Under the pieces are notes generated by a model. It did not search any database and was not told the DNA's origin. It saw only the letters and a list, made by a program, of their open reading frames with translations. Made by a program: the position numbers and the translations under genes. A stretch of DNA of 50,491 nucleotides from Thamnocephalis sphaerospora (taxonomy: Eukaryota; Zoopagomycota; Zoopagomycetes; Zoopagales; Sigmoideomycetaceae), in NCBI GenBank assembly GCA_003614735.1, contig KZ992468.1, positions 1-50,491 of the forward strand. Reading direction: 5' to 3'. Of this stretch, positions 12,407 to 22,710 are shown piece by piece. Position 1 is the stretch's first letter. Every line of letters starts with the position of its first letter.

Positions 12407-13436
12407 GCTGGCTTGTCCACAGAATGCGCGGATGCTGGATATGCTGAGGAATGCTGGGCATAACGATAGAGCACTACTGCAGCGACGCTGGCTATATCTA
12501 CACGCACACCAACAACGGCCTTGACTCTTGGCCACAGTTCCGGCAACACTCTTTCGCTGTGGTGTCACGGCGGTCTCGCGACATGGATGTGGCTGTTCCG
12601 ACAACATGCATGCACACTGCATGACTTGCGTACGTGTGCTAGCAAGCCATTGCACCCGCTGACCGCGGGGTGTTGAGCGGCAAATGCCGAGCTGGCGAGT
12701 GTTATCGTCGAACGGGATGACATCAACATCGACCGCCGAGTCGGCTGAGATAGCGGCGACCAGCATAGCAAAAGTTTCGGATGAAGCTAGCGTAACCAAG
12801 CTCACTCTAGCTGCTGCGGTGCACAGACAGTGGACTAGCCCACCATGTAGGTACTGGTATTTGCCACTCCATTGGCACTTCTTTCATGTGCTATTCTGCC
12901 TACCAGATGGACACTATGCATAAGCACTTCGACCTGGTTTGCCTGCCATTCTCATCTGCAGACGCGGTATTATTAGTCCTTACACTACAAATCGATGTAC
13001 CCGCGGCCAAGCATTCCGCGAATTTCCAAAAGCACTGGCATCATGTACGTCATCGACACGGCAGTGTCTAAAGTACGGGCCACGCCATTGCGTTCGGTCA
13101 TGTGCTGCTGGCTTTGCAGCAAAGGCGGTGGCACTGCTACATATTTGACCAAAGCGTTACACGCAACACACCACAAAGGATGGAGGCTGCCCGTATGCAG
13201 TCCGTAGTGCGCTGATTCTCCATCTGCCGCGCGTTGCACGTCTAGTATACACTGGATTTCTTGGCGTGTGTACTTTGTGCTGCTTGCCTGCTTTCCAAAA
13301 TAACTCACCAAGCTACGCAAATTGGCACGCTATACGCACACGTACTGCCGACTTTATGGCACTGAATGGCATAAGCGCGCGGCACCTCGCTTGCCTGTGC
13401 AACATGCTGGATGCTTTATACGTAATGCAGATACAA
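12407..13436. other. Unresolved 5' region of the membrane-protein gene
   Basis: About 1 kb between the membrane-protein model and the propeller gene's stop. The minus-strand frame up to 12805 (VSLVTLASSETFAMLVAA...) and another at 12985-13320 could be exons of the membrane-protein gene, but I could not join them in frame with convincing splice sites. No other gene seen. Confidence 0.35.
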
Positions 13437-15364
13437 CTAGGCAATATGGTGCTCGGCATTGGTCGTCGCAAAGTTGATGCGGACAGAGAGCAATATATTC
13501 TGCGCCGTAAACATCACTAGCATGTCTTGCTTCTCGCTGGCATGCCTAGCTCCTGATGCCTGCTGTTTCTCCTGAGACGGATGCGCTGTTATGTTTACAT
13601 ATCCTATCCACTCGTTGACATTCCAGCGAGCTATCACCTGCAAAAGATACACAAGGTTGGTGAGCTGACAAGCGCCAAGCAAACACAGCCGTGTTTTCTC
13701 ACCTCATCATTACGTGCCAGATGAATTTCGTTGGATCGTGTTGTGCATGCCACCAGGGCCGTTGCTCCCTTGGGTAATGCTGCCGGCGCATGTAGGACAA
13801 TGTTGCTGATAGGATGCTGGAACTGCAGTAGCCGTTGCGGCTGCGAATTCACATCTGGACGCCTGCCGTTGGCAATCACCAGATATATAGCACCATCTTC
13901 ACACCCGACTATTACTTGTTCGCCTGCAGACGGCGTAGAGACAGCGTGTACATATCCTGCCGCAATCTAGCATCAGCGCAATAAGTGAGCACATCAGCAT
14001 GAAGGTGCAATTCTAGCAGCACTTACTGCCGTGACAGGCGCTGGTACACGCTGCACCGCTACAAGCTGACCTGCCCGAACAAAGCCAAGCAGATCTGGAC
14101 GGGCAGCACTGCTGACCAAGAGAAAATGCTCAAGTGCAGCACCGGTGCTAGCGAAATTGGTAAACATGCCGGATGGTAGCCATGCAGTTCCAAGACAGGT
14201 CACACGCAAACCATACGAATGCCGTATTGCTTCAGCGTCCGGTGCTAGCTTCACGTAGAGTGACGGTCAGCATGCCTCGTTGGTGCCTTGCCAGCTACCG
14301 CGGTATTCCCCACCTGTTCACAGGCCCGCAGGTAACTTTCAGCATCCATGCGCCAGCGCACTGCTCCGTCAAAGAACGCGGTAAGTTCTCCAGCAATTGA
14401 AGCTACCACTAGGCAAGGCCCAGCTACTCGCACACACAGTACGTCAATGTTAGCTGATGCCGGTGTGCTATATCCATGCGCGTGATCTCACCATCGCTTT
14501 CAAGTACAGTCAGTCGGTCGGCCGGTGCGCTCAGCTGATAGCGATACACACGGCGTCCGAGCGCATCCAACACTTCTACGCGGCCAGCCGAATGTGCTAA
14601 TGCCAGGTGAGGCGCAGCAAAGGTTCCTAAATCGCACAAGAGTCCTGCAACAGGCGTCTCGCCCGCCAGCGCTAGCCGATCTTGCTCCTGCCGTTCCGCG
14701 TTCATTATCCGTTACGTTGGTTTCTATCAGCATGGTACACCTATTGCCAACGCACACACACACACACACACATANNNNNNNNNNNNNNNNNNNNNNNNNN
14801 NNNNNNNNNNNNNNNNNNNNNNNNNNNNNNNNNNNNNTATATATATATATACATACATACCTTTCCCTTCAAGGTCACTGTCTGCAGGGCGCCGCGTTGC
14901 GCAACCACCACACTATACTGCTTGGGTTCCATCCACCGACCAAAGGTGACCCAGCTTACTGGCTCGTCAATGGGCGTAGTCGCGTGTCGTGCAAGCGTAA
15001 TCCGATACATGCTGTTGCCTGGATTCTGCGCCTCTGATAGCCAGGCAAACTGTGGCGCACGCAAATTCGGCAGGTCTTTTGTCGCGTTCTCCAGCGCCAC
15101 GTCTAGCGCGGCCATGAGTTTCTGACGCCGGTTCATATCGGATGCAGCCTGGCGAGGCTGCGGCAAAACTGCTTCTGCCATGGATATATCTGCCACGGCA
15201 ACAGGAGCGGCACCGGACATGTCTGCGCTAATACTGCCAGCTACAGCCGCAGGCGCGTCGTCAACAGCGTCCACTGTGGAAGCCATGCTGTCGAGCACCA
15301 TTACAGCTGCCTCGACCGACGCTGACGTCCCTTTCAGTTTCGTCTCCGCACCCGACTCGTCCAT
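13437..15364 (-). CDS. Beta-propeller-like protein, unassigned
   Basis: Six exons on the minus strand: 15364-14861, 14687-14492, 14426-14314, 14248-14027, 13966-13703, 13637-13437; all phases agree, giving 499 aa. The N-terminal ~95 residues are Ala/Ser/Met-rich and probably disordered. From about residue 100 the sequence shows repeated short beta-strand blocks typical of WD40/FG-GAP-like propellers: HLALAHSAGRVEVLDA, CLVVASIAGELTAFFDG, QVIVGCEDGAIYLVIA, ALVACTTRSNEIHLAR, MLVMFTAQNILLSVRI. I cannot name the family; an ITFG2/kaptin-type scaffold is one possibility, untested. Start chosen at 15364 because it is the first Met after the compositional break and lies 140 bp from the divergent RNase H2A ATG. 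Intron 1 contains a 63-base run of N within CA/TA repeats, so its length is unknown. Confidence 0.7.
14755..14850. repeat. CA / TA dinucleotide repeats flanking an assembly gap
   Basis: CACACA run up to 14774, then 63 N (14775-14837), then a TATATA run. This is an unresolved microsatellite inside intron 1 of the propeller gene; no coding sequence appears to be missing because exons on both sides splice in frame. Confidence 0.95.
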
Positions 15365-15504
15365 GATGGAGACGGCGGCAATGGTAGAAGCGCTTTCCGC
15401 AGAGCCAGAGGCGGGAAGGGCTGGTGAGGCAAAAGGTAAAGCATTCCAGCGCGTGTTGCCAGAGCGCCTTCCCTTCTCGCAGAACTCTGCTCCAGATCGC
15501 AGCC
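15365..15504. promoter_or_regulatory. Short divergent promoter, propeller gene / RNH201
   Basis: Only 140 bp separate the two chosen start codons, so both 5' leaders and the core promoters must overlap or share this space. No TATA box was seen. The extent depends on the propeller gene start, which is uncertain because its frame stays open to 15538. Confidence 0.45.
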
Positions 15505-16909
15505 ATGGCGACGCAGCCAGGCCCACTGACCCGGTCATACACCTACCACACGCCAGTGCCGCCGGCCTGTGCCAATAATGCGCCGTGCATACTGGGCGTT
15601 GACGAAGCTGGCCGCGGACCAGTACTTGGTACGCCCTGCGTGTACGCGTCAGACACGCGTGTTCTCTGCTGACGCGTCTGGGGCACCTGTGCCGTCAGGT
15701 CCAATGGTCTACGGCATTTGCTACTGCCCGCTGGACCGTGCCGACGACCTCAAGGCCCTTGGGTTTGCTGGCAAGTGTGCACACGGCGCCAGAATTCAAC
15801 CAGAGCAAAACAGCAATGCGCTGACAACAATATACGCGCAGATTCCAAGACACTAAACGAAGAAGCACGCGAAAGACTACTGGAGGTGATACGTACCAAT
15901 GCAGACTATATTGGCTGGAGCGTACGTGTGCTATCGCCGCAGGATATCTCGCAATCCATGTTGCGCCGGTAAGCTGCTGTGGCGACGTGCTTATTACGTT
16001 TGGAGCAGCACATCGTTAACCCAAAGACCGGTAGTAACAAATACAATTTGAATAGCATGGCGCACGATACCACGATTCGGCTGCTGCGCGAAGCGATCGC
16101 ATCAGGCGTAAACGTGACCGAGGCACGTCGTAGACTAGTAGCAATACTACGCAGTGATACGACAGTCGCAGCTGATGCTGCCCATTGCCTCCACCGCCGT
16201 TAGATTTATGTGGATACAGTCGGTCCGCCCGAGTCGTACCAGGCCAAGCTGGCACGTCTTTTCCCACAGGCCCGCGTTACCGTCACCAAAAAGGCCGATA
16301 GCTTGTTCCCCGTTGTGTCGGCCGCAAGTATCTGTGCCAAGGTACTGCAAGTGCGGGTCTGGTGTAGACATGGACCCCCTGGATAACATGATTTCGCTCG
16401 CGCCGTCTATTGCCGCTAGGTGACACGCGACGCCATCATCAAACAGTGGATGTTTGCGGAGCCAGGGGCAGAGGCGTTTGTGTCGCGGAGCTTTGGCTCG
16501 GGATACTCTGGAGGCAGGTACCAAGCGGTCAACAGGTGACGCGCTCGGCCAACTAATTGCACCCGGACCATCATGCTGCGCAGATCCAAATACGGTGGCC
16601 TGGCTCAATGCAAACGTAGACCCAGTGTTTGGTTTTCCTGGTATTGTGCGCTTCAGCTGGGCCACAACCGAACGACTACTGGAAAAAAGCGCCATTGGCG
16701 TCGAATGGTAGTTTGCGCTCCAAGAGCAAATGCTCTGTCGTCTGCGATGCTACAGCTAACGCATTACCACCCTGTGCAGGCATGAAATGGACGTGGAAGA
16801 TGCTGAGAGCCGGTTTAGTGCCGCAAAACAGGATGCCGCGCTTGCGGACACTGCACCGCGCTCCCATTTTTTTACCGGTCTTGGCTTGCAGCATGTGCGT
16901 AATCTCTAG
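15505..16909 (+). CDS. RNH201: Ribonuclease H2 subunit A
   Basis: Catalytic subunit of RNase H2, which removes ribonucleotides and RNA from RNA:DNA hybrids in the nucleus. Eight exons: 15505-15628, 15699-15770, 15842-15968, 16035-16122, 16204-16341, 16420-16513, 16584-16707, 16780-16909; 298 aa, the normal length. The four acidic residues of the active site are present in the expected contexts: Asp33 and Glu34 in [13 protein letters not shown], Asp141 in [10 protein letters not shown] and Asp169 in [21 protein letters not shown] and [11 protein letters not shown] follow. Introns 2, 4 and 6 only keep frame and conserved sequence if they begin with GC (donors GCAAGT, GCACGT, GCAGGT). It is transcribed divergently from the propeller gene with 140 bp between start codons. 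Confidence 0.95.
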
Positions 16910-18083
16910 TATTATGTCGGTGCGTGCGCATAAAAAAGTTTAGGCGCACTGAATTCAGCGACGCCTGTGCAAGCTGTGCTCCGCACCTGCTTCGTCAATG
17001 AATAGCATACCTTTGAGCAGCGGCAAACGCATCCATACCTGTGCCCAACGCGCTGCTGTCGCCACTTGATACAATCACAGGTACCCGCATTGCCACGCCC
17101 TTGGTCTTTGACGCAGAATGGTACCTCAAGGTTGTTTTACAAGTGTGGTAGCAGGTCATTAGCACTCTTACGTTTACAAGTGATGTGTATGAGCATGGCT
17201 AGCAGCCCCTTGATTGCCGTGTTTAGCGCTAGCGAATGATCTGAGAAGCAAAGCAGCTGCATTTGCCAGTGCTTGCGCTGTGTTGTAGGGATAGAATGCT
17301 TCATGTAGTGCACCAATGACACTGTTAGGTGCAGTCGGTACACAACGTTTGATGAGAGCTTGTCCAGGGTTACCGCAACCTAAACGGTTAATTGCTGTGG
17401 CCGGCACCAGACATGAAACAGATTCCTTGCCATAAAGATCGCACAGAACTTCTTTTTTTCCATTGCTCCAGGGCTCTTCGGCGCTAAGGGCTACTGAGGC
17501 CACACCTGCTACCGGAGCTTGTATCCGCGTGGACCGAGCATGTATCAGCGGGAGACCACGATCGACGCAGCAAATGGCCGCATATTTCCAAGCGCCGACA
17601 TTGCCAAAAAAGGCCGCCTGTGGTGGGTAGCTACAGGCCGTAAGGCCGCCGGCTCTGCGTGTTTTGCAGCATCCAACTTGGACATGCTGACGTCGCGGCC
17701 AACACGCCATGCATAGAGCTCGTTGGTCCCAGGACATATGCACCGCGAAAATCCACCCAAAAGTGGTATCCGCGCGTGCTCTTACCAGAATACAATGAAA
17801 GCACCTGGCGTTATTCTGTAACGTTGTATAAGCTATGGTGGCCACACCTGCCCCTTTCTCTGCGCGCAGCGACACATTCGCTGCTGCTGCTGCTGCTGCT
17901 GCTATCCATTATAAAGCAGATAGTGCATACTAGTCACCGCCATTGCCTCTTCTACTACACCACCCTACTACCCGAGTACTCTACCAAGTTACATCTTTTG
18001 GACATATACAACCGTGCTGTGCACCGGTGTCACTCTGATCTGCTTCTATCCGCCCACCAACGTATCCCGCGTTCCTACACAAT
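16910..18083. other. Intergenic; LPMO 2 promoter
   Basis: Holds the 3' flank of RNH201 and the promoter of LPMO 2: a GCT triplet array (17880-17903) followed by TATAAAG at 17910-17916, 168-174 nt before the ATG. A 233-codon minus-strand open frame (17174-17875) is present; it shows no known motif and reaches to just upstream of the TATA box, so it is not called. Confidence 0.5.
17910..17916 (+). promoter_or_regulatory. TATA box of LPMO 2
   Basis: TATAAAG, 174 nt upstream of the ATG at 18084, immediately after an eight-unit GCT array. Confidence 0.6.
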
Positions 18084-18773
18084 ATGAACAGCCTCACCAT
18101 CCGCACTCTTCTTATTGCACTGGCTGCGTCCGTATTTTGTGCGGCCTCGGCTTCTGCACACATGAATATTGCCAAGCCGGTACCGCGCGGCTACTACAAG
18201 GCCAACGGCAAGCCCGACGGGTCCATCAGGGCACCAACCACAAAGCTCTGCCAGGGAAAGCCAGCCGTTAAGCCTACTCAGACTTTCAAGGCCGGAACCT
18301 CTATTAACGTAGAGATAGAAGGCACCGCGCCGCACGGCGGCGGCCACTGCCAGTTTGCAATTTCGTACGACGATGGCAAGACCTTTGTTGTGCTTCGAGA
18401 TGTCATGCACAACTGCACCACCAACAAGTCGCTCAAGTACAGCGTTCCGCTGCCAAAGAACGCGCCGTCGTCCAAGAAGGCCACGTTTGCTTGGACCTGG
18501 ATTAACGCCGGCGGAGACTACCAGTACTACATGAACTGCGTCGATGTTGCCATTGAAGGCTCGCCAAACGGATCGCTCACCGGCAAAAAGCTGTTTGTGG
18601 CCAACATTCTTGGTGGCGTCAAGATTGGCCATTTCTACAACCGCCAAGACAAGGTTGGCCCAGGCTACTTTGACAAGCGCCCAGATATCACTGTCGGTGC
18701 CAACGGCGCGCTGACCAAGGGCAAACCTGGCTTCTTCAATGGCAAGACCGAGGTTGCTCCGCCCAAGGCGTGA
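18084..18773 (+). CDS. AA11-type lytic polysaccharide monooxygenase 2
   Basis: Intronless, 229 aa, essentially only signal peptide plus catalytic domain. The signal ends ...ASASA and the mature protein starts His-Met-Asn (His26), the first copper ligand. The second ligand is in APHGGGHCQF (His84, mature position 59, matching AA11). FAWTWINAGGDYQYYMNC carries the presumed axial Tyr. Cys pairs flank these motifs. By family it should oxidise chitin-like polysaccharides outside the cell; substrate is inferred. It lacks the long tails of paralogues 1 and 3. The closest relative is LPMO 3, 1.2 kb downstream on the same strand (shared N-terminus MNxxTIRxLIAALA). An AATAAA lies about 110 nt after the stop (18887). 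Confidence 0.92.
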   Translation: MNSLTIRTLLIALAASVFCAASASAHMNIAKPVPRGYYKANGKPDGSIRAPTTKLCQGKPAVKPTQTFKAGTSINVEIEGTAPHGGGHCQFAISYDDGKTFVVLRDVMHNCTTNKSLKYSVPLPKNAPSSKKATFAWTWINAGGDYQYYMNCVDVAIEGSPNGSLTGKKLFVANILGGVKIGHFYNRQDKVGPGYFDKRPDITVGANGALTKGKPGFFNGKTEVAPPKA

Positions 18774-19970
18774 GTATCGGTATCTTGAATACGATGGATA
18801 CTCGGAATCGAGCAACCAATACGCTCTGCTGTACGCTACACTGTGTCTGTTGCACTATGCTACGGAATAATCACCGTTGATGGCAAAATAAAAGTACTAT
18901 TTGCCGCTAAAACACTGGCTTCTTTGCTGCCATGCCACCAAACTCATGTTAGCAAGCGATGGCAACGCAAATGCGAGTTGCATTTCCATGCAAGCCACCA
19001 TAATGCTGTCACTTTTGCGTACCGCTCAGAAGATCATCCGTCCTTTGCCGCAATGTTACAATACAGACTTGAACACCAATGCTCACCTGCAGCGCATCTG
19101 CTGTCGGCGCTTTCTTGCATGCAAGACAAGATGCACGTTCTATACCGTTGTGCACGCGAGTATTTGCAGCTGATCTCGCACACAGCCTGTGACGTATGTC
19201 TCATGCCCGCGTGCCAGGTGCGCTAATTTTGGGACCCTGGTTGGCGACGATCGTCCGACCCGTGAGACTGCAGCTAAACGCTGTACAATTGCCTCAATTC
19301 AGACGACAGCGCGGTATCGGTGCCACGTAAAAGGCCGCATACAATAGGCCGAGCAGTCGGCTTCTGAAAAGAACGCCAGCTGCCGCTGACGGCTGGCCCA
19401 GAGTCGCTCGTACTGATTGTATGTGCACTAATGCGGCAAGCACATTGCAATCCGCATTCGTCAATGTTGTGGTATATGATACATGGTTACGAAGCATGGT
19501 GGCAAGTTTCATGGTGCCTAATGCGAACCACCAGCGTCGGAGTTACCGTTCTCTGTGCAAGGTTGATCAAACCCTATGTGGGTGGCTGTATGAAGAGAAC
19601 GTGGCTACGCTACTGATTTGCTTTCCGCAAAACACTTTCCACTTACAACATTGTTCGAAACAGACGAAAATGGTACCGTACCCGTTCTTAGTGCCCCTTG
19701 TCTGGCGCTGCTCCCGCCATCCACGCCGCCTATTGTTGTGCGCATCTTGTATTGGATCGATGTCGCGTCGCGTCGCTATAAAACCGGGCCGCAAATGGGC
19801 TGCTCACACTCTTGCTCTTCACCATACACGCTCGATCCGCCCGCCTCTACGCCGAAAGCGCCACGCCCTTCTTACAACATACACAACGGTGCTGTGCACT
19901 GTTTTACCTACAAGTCTATCGCTCCACGTTTCTCGTACTCTCACTTTGCCTTTACGCTTCACTGCTCAAC
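18774..19970. other. Intergenic between LPMO 2 and LPMO 3
   Basis: No coding sequence supported. Contains AATAAA at about 18887 (3' end of LPMO 2) and TATAAAA at 19777-19783 in front of LPMO 3. Confidence 0.55.
19777..19783 (+). promoter_or_regulatory. TATA box of LPMO 3
   Basis: TATAAAA, 194 nt upstream of the LPMO 3 ATG; the leader that follows is pyrimidine-rich. Confidence 0.6.
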
Positions 19971-20930
19971 ATGAACGGCTTTACCATCCGCGCACTCATT
20001 GCCGCTCTGGCCGTCAGCACCATGTGTCTCTCTTCGGTGTCGGCACACATGAACATGGCCAAGCCAGTACCGCGTGGCTATTACCATCCTCAGCCCAAGG
20101 GCGCCAAGGGCGCTCCCAAGGCCGACGGTGGCATCCGCGGTCCAGCAGAGCAGCTTTGCAAGGGCAAGCCGGTCGGTGAAATTGTCGGCACGTACAAGGC
20201 CGGATCCACCATCGATGTCGAGATAGAGGGCACTGCGCCGCATGATGGTGGTCACTGTCAGTTTGCCATTTCGTACGATGACAAGACGTATGTCGTGATC
20301 AAGGATGTCATGAAGGATTGCGCGGACAAGGTAAAGAAAGTCCAAGTCCAGCTTCCGGACAACATCCCGTCCGCCAAGCGGGCCACGTTTGCCTGGGCCT
20401 GGATCAATGCCGGCGGCCAGTACCAGTACTACATGAACTGCGCTGATATTGCCATTGAAGGCTCGGAGAACGGCTCGCTCTCTGGCAAGAAACTTCTTGT
20501 GGCCAATATCCTTGGCGGCCCGCGCATCGGTCATTTCAACCGCCGCACTGGCAACGTTGGTCTTAAGGAATTTGAGAGGCGTCCCGATATCACTGTCGGC
20601 CCTGGTGGCACTGTGACGAGTGGCACGCCCGGCATCTTTATCGACAAGCCTGAGAAGGCCCAGTCTAACGCAAAGAGCACCGAGACTGAGGATAACACCA
20701 AGGATGCCTCCAAGAGTAGCGACAAGGAGACGGCCGGCAAGACAGCCAACAAGGCGGACGTTGACGATACGGCTGCCTCGGCGGACCTTGACAATCCTGT
20801 ACAGAAGGCGCTGAAGGCGCTGAAGGTGTACACTGACATGGACAAGGTTGTAGAGAGTGACTATCAGGACCTGCGAAAGGCCATCGAGAAACTTATGAGC
20901 GTCCTCCCAATCATCGGCCCGGGCAATTAG
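19971..20930 (+). CDS. AA11-type lytic polysaccharide monooxygenase 3 with helical tail
   Basis: Intronless, 319 aa from ATG 19971; the open frame extends upstream but that part has no signal peptide, while MNGFTIRALIAALAVS is a clear one. Mature protein starts His-Met-Asn (His26). The second copper His is in APHDGGHCQF (His91, mature 66; the shift comes from a Lys/Gly/Pro-rich insert near residues 39-53). FAWAWINAGGQYQYYMNC is intact. After the catalytic domain (to about residue 225) comes a Lys/Ser/Thr/Asp-rich low-complexity stretch and a C-terminal amphipathic helix-like segment (VQKALKALKVYTDMD...LRKAIEKLMSVL) of unknown role. AATAAA occurs about 55 nt after the stop. Probably a tandem duplicate of LPMO 2. 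Confidence 0.92.
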   Translation: MNGFTIRALIAALAVSTMCLSSVSAHMNMAKPVPRGYYHPQPKGAKGAPKADGGIRGPAEQLCKGKPVGEIVGTYKAGSTIDVEIEGTAPHDGGHCQFAISYDDKTYVVIKDVMKDCADKVKKVQVQLPDNIPSAKRATFAWAWINAGGQYQYYMNCADIAIEGSENGSLSGKKLLVANILGGPRIGHFNRRTGNVGLKEFERRPDITVGPGGTVTSGTPGIFIDKPEKAQSNAKSTETEDNTKDASKSSDKETAGKTANKADVDDTAASADLDNPVQKALKALKVYTDMDKVVESDYQDLRKAIEKLMSVLPIIGPGN

Positions 20931-21376
20931 GGTTTGGCCGTATGGTTGTAGATTGCGAAGCGCTACGGCATCCATCCGGAGCCAAATAAATCAATACCCA
21001 TTACCAGATTTCTCGCAGCTTTGGCTAATTAGTGTCTAGGCTTGCATGTTGAAAGCTAGCCTGAAGCAGCAGATTGATGGGCATGTTCCCGTCGAGGAAG
21101 GCGTTCCTGCGGGCGACACCACCAGGTGGCATTACCATTCTTTATAGCGTGGTTGGGTGCACGTCCCCATACCGGCGTTCTTGGTCAGTATTCGCTATAT
21201 CGCCATGCTCTGTAATCGTGGATGCAACAATGTGTGCGTTGTGCAGCACCTCTGACATGACCAATGCTCAAGCGCTCATGCAAAGAGCACTGTGCTTGCC
21301 TTGCGAAATTTGGCGATGCGTTTTGTTATTTGTTGACCACTTCTTCGCCTTGCTGCTCATCGCCACACGTAGCACC
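20931..21376. other. Intergenic LPMO 3 to LEA1
   Basis: Contains AATAAA near 20985. An open frame (21074-21496) overlaps the LEA1 start in another frame and has no recognised motif. Confidence 0.5.
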
Positions 21377-22513
21377 ATGCGACTGACTGCCGATCTCATT
21401 GCCAACTCGCCGTCTTATATGAATGCAGTGCGCGATCGCGAACTGTATCTGCGCGGTATCCTTTTCGTTGGGGCGGCTGAGCGCTGGGTGGGATGAATCG
21501 TTCGCGGTGATGCCTTGATTCGTACGTCTCGCGCTGTCCTGCTACAGGCAACAAGATCCAGGCGGTGGAAAATCTGGGTGCTTCTAGGGTGGGTGCCCTG
21601 CTACGTGCGCAGTCCTATGGTCGCTGCTGCTCAACTGCCGACATGCTTGGCTTGCGCTGCGCCTCCAGGATCAGCATGACACTATCGACCTGAGCGACAA
21701 CGACATCCGGCACCTCAACAACTTTCCGCGGTTGCTTCGGCTGCGCACGCTGATATGCTGCAACAACCGTGTGGCACGTGTTGCTGATGAGCTGGGCGAG
21801 CAGCTGCCGCGACTCAACACCCTGGTGCTTACAAACAACGCGCTTGCGGAGCTGAGTGACGTGGCAAGTTTGGGCACATTTAAGGAGCTGGAGCATCTGG
21901 TTTTGATCGACAACCCAGTGTCGCGGCGCGAGCACTACCGGGAGTTTCTGATCTGGCGCTGCCCGTCGCTACGCGTGATTGACTTTCAGCGTGTGCGCGA
22001 TCAGGTGCGTGCTGGTCACGACGACCGATGCGTGTTGTATCTACATCGTGATGCTCACGGTAGGCCAATGGTTGCATAGGAGCGTAGTGCGGCCAAGACG
22101 CTGTTTGAGCTGGCCGATGGCGAGCTCACATCTTTGGCAAAATCCATCCTGGAGCCGAAGAACGCCAAGGTGTTTGTGCCTGGCGAAGGAGTGGGCGGCG
22201 TCTCTGGCGGATCCGCTGGTGCCAGCGGTAGTTCGGTGCCGACCATTGGTCTGAGCGCAGCAGATCAGGCCAAGATCCGGGTACGTTGAGTTTGTCTAGC
22301 ATATAACGACGCGCCAGTCTAGTGTTGACTGACGGTATTGATGTGTTGCAGGAGGCGATCAAGAATGCCAAGAGCCTAGAGGAGGTAGCCAAGCTGGAGC
22401 GTATGCTGCGCGCTGGACACATACCAAACATCAAGCAAAAGGCACGGCCGGACGGCGATGCCATGGTCGAGGACGATTCGGAGGAAGAGGAGGATGACTC
22501 GGAGGACGAGTAG
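21377..22513 (+). CDS. LEA1: U2 snRNP protein A' (leucine-rich repeat)
   Basis: Spliceosomal U2 snRNP A', which binds U2 snRNA together with U2B'' and supports branch-site recognition. Five exons: 21377-21455, 21548-21588, 21669-22004, 22080-22280, 22352-22513; 272 aa. The start MRLTADLIANSPSYMNAV is characteristic, followed by leucine-rich repeats (LYLRGNKIQAVENLG, TIDLSDNDIRHLNNF, LRTLICCNNRVARV, LNTLVLTNNALAEL, ELEHLVLIDNPV) and the LRR cap HYREFLIWRCPSLRVIDF. A Gly/Ser-rich linker and a basic/acidic C-terminus (DDSEEEEDDSEDE) end it. All introns are GT-AG. Confidence 0.96.
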
Positions 22514-22710
22514 ACGTATCGTGTGGCATCACTATTCTTCATATATGCACAGCACCATACCAAGCGGCGAGCCACTAAAGCGACCATGATACTATGCGCA
22601 CGAGTACGATGACGGGCAAGATGTGCACGTCACCAGCAATGTAAACAGAGCTCTTTCGCCATTGTCCGTCCTGTCCGTATATGCATATACCCACCGGCTT
22701 ACATGCCCAA

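Noticed and set aside
14775-14837. Run of N as possible missing exon
   Set aside because: Flanking exons splice in frame across it and it sits between CA and TA repeats, so it is an assembly gap in an intron.
17174-17875. 233-codon minus-strand open frame before LPMO 2
   Set aside because: No recognisable family, no signal or splice logic, and it runs up to the LPMO 2 promoter. Kept as non-coding, though a real gene cannot be excluded.
18075-18815. 246-codon open frame antisense to LPMO 2
   Set aside because: Same explanation as for LPMO 3; the sense frame is the gene.
19959-20975. 338-codon open frame antisense to LPMO 3
   Set aside because: Mirror of a GC-rich coding gene; low-complexity Leu/Arg/Val/Ala content, no motif, and the sense strand has a clear signal peptide and copper motifs.
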